64,000 nt of DNA from contig NZ_NHSQ01000074.1 in assembly GCF_016653465.1 (NCBI RefSeq), positions 48,526 through 112,525 of the forward strand, given 5' to 3'. The DNA comes from Thiocystis minor. GTDB lineage: Bacteria; Pseudomonadota; Gammaproteobacteria; Chromatiales; Chromatiaceae. The position numbers and the translations under genes were made by a program. The notes below the pieces were generated by a model that was given only the letters and a program-made list of their open reading frames with translations, was not told the origin of the DNA and made no database searches. Below, piece by piece: positions 62,221 through 64,000 of this stretch. Every line of letters begins with the position of its first letter. Within the stretch, counting starts at the first letter, position 1.

Positions 62221-63303
62221 TTATTGCCCCCAAAGCATTTGGTCGACATATTGCTTGACCTTCCGATGCCCCGGCGTGTCCATCGTTGTGAATTGCAGAT
62301 TGGTGCGGTAAGGCCCTTGTTCTCCACTCGCGCGCAGCACCCTGGCATAGACCTCCACCGCATGATCCACGCCTAACTCCGGCGTCAGCGACATGAGGAT
62401 CTCCGAATAGGGCGGCAGGATCAGCGGCAGATCGGCGCTCAGGCCATAATAGCCAAGATCGTTGACTTTGCCGACAAACCGCTCGGACAGGATCTTTTTC
62501 GACTCGACCTTGCGAAAAATTACTGGAAAATCAACGATAATCCGCGGCGATTTGCGGATTTCGATTTCGGGAACGGCGAGCGGTATGGGATAAGAAACAG
62601 CCTTCAGTTCATACAGCGTGACTGGCTTCACTTTTCCCTTCACCATCACGTCGTTGACCGCGCCAATCTCGATGTGGCCCCGCGCGCCGAGATAACTCGC
62701 CTCGCTGATCAACACCTGCCCGCGAAGGCTGTAGCCTTCGATCCGCGCCGCGAGATTGACCGTATCGCCAATCACCGTGTACTCGCTATAGAGTCGGGAG
62801 CCAAAACTGCCGGCCATCACGTCGCCTGTGCTCACCCCGATCCCCGCGTAGAGGCTCGGCTCGCCACGTCCCTCGCTGTGTCGGTTCATCTCCGCCATGG
62901 CCTGCTGCATCTCCACGGCGCAGGCCAGCGCGCGCAGCAGATCGTCGGCGCGGCGCACCGGGGCGCCAAACAGCGCCATGACCGAATCCCCCATGAACTT
63001 GTCGATCACGCCGCCGTGACGCTCGATCAGTTGCGCCATCAGACCATAAAAACGATTCAGTAGCCCGACCATGAGGTGCGATGGCAATGACTCCATCAGT
63101 GCCGTAAAACCGCGCAGATCGGCGATCAGAATCGTTGCCTCGGTCAGCGCGACCGGTTGCGACTCCAACAGAAATTCGTCGAGTTTGGTCGTCAGTTTCT
63201 GGCGCAGTAGAGCGTCGAGTTGACAACAGGACGCTGGCCCGTAGATATCCTCGATCACTCCGACCATACCGGAGAAGAGTAATTGTCTGTCTTTGTGTTG
63301 CAT
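62221..63303 (-). CDS. Class III adenylate cyclase fused to a PilZ domain
   Basis: 360 residues. The cyclase domain (about 50-235) has the metal-binding Asp62 in IADLRGF, Lys102 and Asp106 in KFMGDSVMALFG, and VIGDTVNLAARIE with the transition-state Asn and Arg; the Lys/Asp pair points to ATP as substrate. After YELKAVSYP a C-terminal PilZ-like domain follows (about 250-350, RKSPRIIVDFPVIF, LGYYGLSADL). No membrane segment or receiver is seen; residues 1-50 are a short helical lead. ATG 63303 used; the frame is open to 63372. A PilZ domain on a cyclase suggests cross-talk between c-di-GMP and cAMP, if it binds. Confidence 0.85.
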   Translation of the reverse strand: MQHKDRQLLFSGMVGVIEDIYGPASCCQLDALLRQKLTTKLDEFLLESQPVALTEATILIADLRGFTALMESLPSHLMVGLLNRFYGLMAQLIERHGGVIDKFMGDSVMALFGAPVRRADDLLRALACAVEMQQAMAEMNRHSEGRGEPSLYAGIGVSTGDVMAGSFGSRLYSEYTVIGDTVNLAARIEGYSLRGQVLISEASYLGARGHIEIGAVNDVMVKGKVKPVTLYELKAVSYPIPLAVPEIEIRKSPRIIVDFPVIFRKVESKKILSERFVGKVNDLGYYGLSADLPLILPPYSEILMSLTPELGVDHAVEVYARVLRASGEQGPYRTNLQFTTMDTPGHRKVKQYVDQMLWGQ

Positions 63304-63439
63304 GGCGCCGAATTGACTCCACCGGACGATAAATTGACAATCTTCATGGGTTGTAACCCATCGCTCGGGCAATGCTAGTCGTCAATCATGACAATCGCCA
63401 ATCCAGTGACACCTCAACATCGCAACCGAGATAAGACTT

Positions 63440-63868
63440 ATGGACCGTTTTACACGAAATTATAGTATCGCACTCGGACTCGTCATTCTCGTGGCCTTGG
63501 GATTCTGGATTAAATCCGTCTGGCAGCCGAAAGTCTGGGAACTTGACGAGATCCTGACCTCCCATCCGAGCCTCTCGACCTATCCGTATCAATTCAGAGT
63601 GCGCGCTTTCAACGACGGCGTCGCCATCATTTCCACGCCACGCTCGTTCGATGTCCCGGCGATCCGCTTCCTGGAGATTATCAACCCAAAAGTTGCCGGC
63701 AAAAGCCAGGACGACCCTGCCATGATCGCCGCCCAGCAGGATCTCATCGACCATCAGAAGCTCGCGATGGGACTGATGCTTGGGCAACCGGGAGTGACCA
63801 GCGTGGATTGGGAACTCGATACGCAATGGCTGGCAGATCATGGGGTTCATCGCTCCACCAACCCTTGA
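63440..63868 (+). CDS. Membrane-anchored hypothetical protein
   Basis: 142 residues with one N-terminal membrane segment (about 9-26, ALGLVILVALGFWI) and a periplasmic domain of about 110 residues with VAIISTPRSFDVPAIRFLEIINPKV and a helical C-terminus. No known domain. Divergent from the cyclase gene. Its stop lies seven bases before the 3' end of a group II intron in opposite orientation. Confidence 0.7.
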   Translation: MDRFTRNYSIALGLVILVALGFWIKSVWQPKVWELDEILTSHPSLSTYPYQFRVRAFNDGVAIISTPRSFDVPAIRFLEIINPKVAGKSQDDPAMIAAQQDLIDHQKLAMGLMLGQPGVTSVDWELDTQWLADHGVHRSTNP

Positions 63869-63874
63869 GGTCAG

Positions 63875-64000
63875 ATCGGGTCGGGCTGACGGGATTGCGC
63901 CCGTCAGCCCTCCCACACCACCGGACATGCGGTTTTCCGCATCCGGCGGTTGGACCCAGCCACCATTAAGCGGCGGCGAGGTCTGATGGAACCCACAATC
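63875..64000 (-). mobile_element. Group II intron, 3' end (domains V and VI) running out of the window
   Basis: Read on the minus strand, the sequence at 63951-63917 (AACCGCCGGATGCGG, AAAA turn, CCGCATGTCCGGTGGT) folds as a 34-base domain V hairpin with the usual two-base bulge region. It is followed by GTGGGAG and a domain VI hairpin (GGGCTGACGGG...CCCGTCAGCCC, 63910-63883), then CCGAT at the likely 3' splice boundary near 63875. This is the standard 3' tail of bacterial group II introns. The reverse transcriptase/maturase gene should lie beyond 64000. The boundary is inferred from the family consensus. Confidence 0.75.

Overview
The window looks like chromosomal DNA from a purple sulfur bacterium of the Chromatiaceae (Gammaproteobacteria), close to Allochromatium or Thiocystis. 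It has a HiPIP whose signal peptide and mature sequence closely resemble the Allochromatium vinosum protein as I remember it. It has a flavocytochrome c sulfide dehydrogenase (fccAB) whose FAD-linking and redox cysteines fall at the A. vinosum positions (42, 161 and 337 of the mature chain). It also carries nif accessory genes, and the surrounding gene order is gammaproteobacterial. The DNA is GC-rich, so many long antisense frames are shadows and were left out. No tRNA, rRNA or CRISPR array was seen.

Layout. 1-3.2 kb: folP, mtgA and a partial PBP1A gene (minus strand). 3.5-8.6 kb: a small lipoprotein, a PilZ protein and a glycogen operon (GH57, DUF4912, glgA). 8.9-12.6 kb: tetraheme NapC/NirT-type cytochrome, periplasmic ankyrin protein, fccA and fccB, ending in a clear terminator. 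12.7-17.1 kb: zinc-ribbon protein, exported PCMT, tmcA carrying an in-frame repeat insertion, lipoprotein. 17.2-21.4 kb: osmoregulated periplasmic glucan genes opgG and opgH with a small gene between them. 21.8-26.0 kb: glgX (frameshifted at its very end) and an alpha-amylase. 26.4-28.1 kb: nifV and a TPR-like partner behind a sigma-54 promoter. 28.3-33.1 kb: a four-gene TonB receptor / YfiR / histidine kinase / response regulator operon behind a striking palindrome. 33.4-38.6 kb: an accessory region of small exported proteins, including two LprI-type and one PliG-like putative lysozyme inhibitors, gene remnants and repeats. 38.7-41.8 kb: nifW, nifZ, nifM and a nif-type clpX, again behind a sigma-54 promoter. 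42-46.9 kb: hemerythrin-like protein, membrane-bound hydrolase, Trm112 protein, two Slp lipoproteins, cytochrome b561. 47-48 kb: the decayed remains of a MacAB-type exporter. 48-55.2 kb: fur, bamE, and the operon rlmE-ftsH-glmM-NSS transporter-ratA-rnfH. 55.3-64 kb: membrane protein, HiPIP, NlpC/P60 lipoprotein, trxB, sugE-type gene, FemAB-like protein, aat, bpt, infA, a cyclase-PilZ protein, an anchored hypothetical protein, and at the right edge the 3' end of a group II intron on the minus strand.

Themes: sulfide oxidation and photosynthetic electron carriers (FccAB, HiPIP), glycogen turnover, nitrogenase maturation split into two sigma-54 transcription units about 10 kb apart, and cell-envelope upkeep. 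Intergenic regions are rich in inverted repeats of several unrelated families. The most unusual are two hairpins made of TTGTCG hexamers and a pair of REP-like hairpins lodged in frame inside tmcA.
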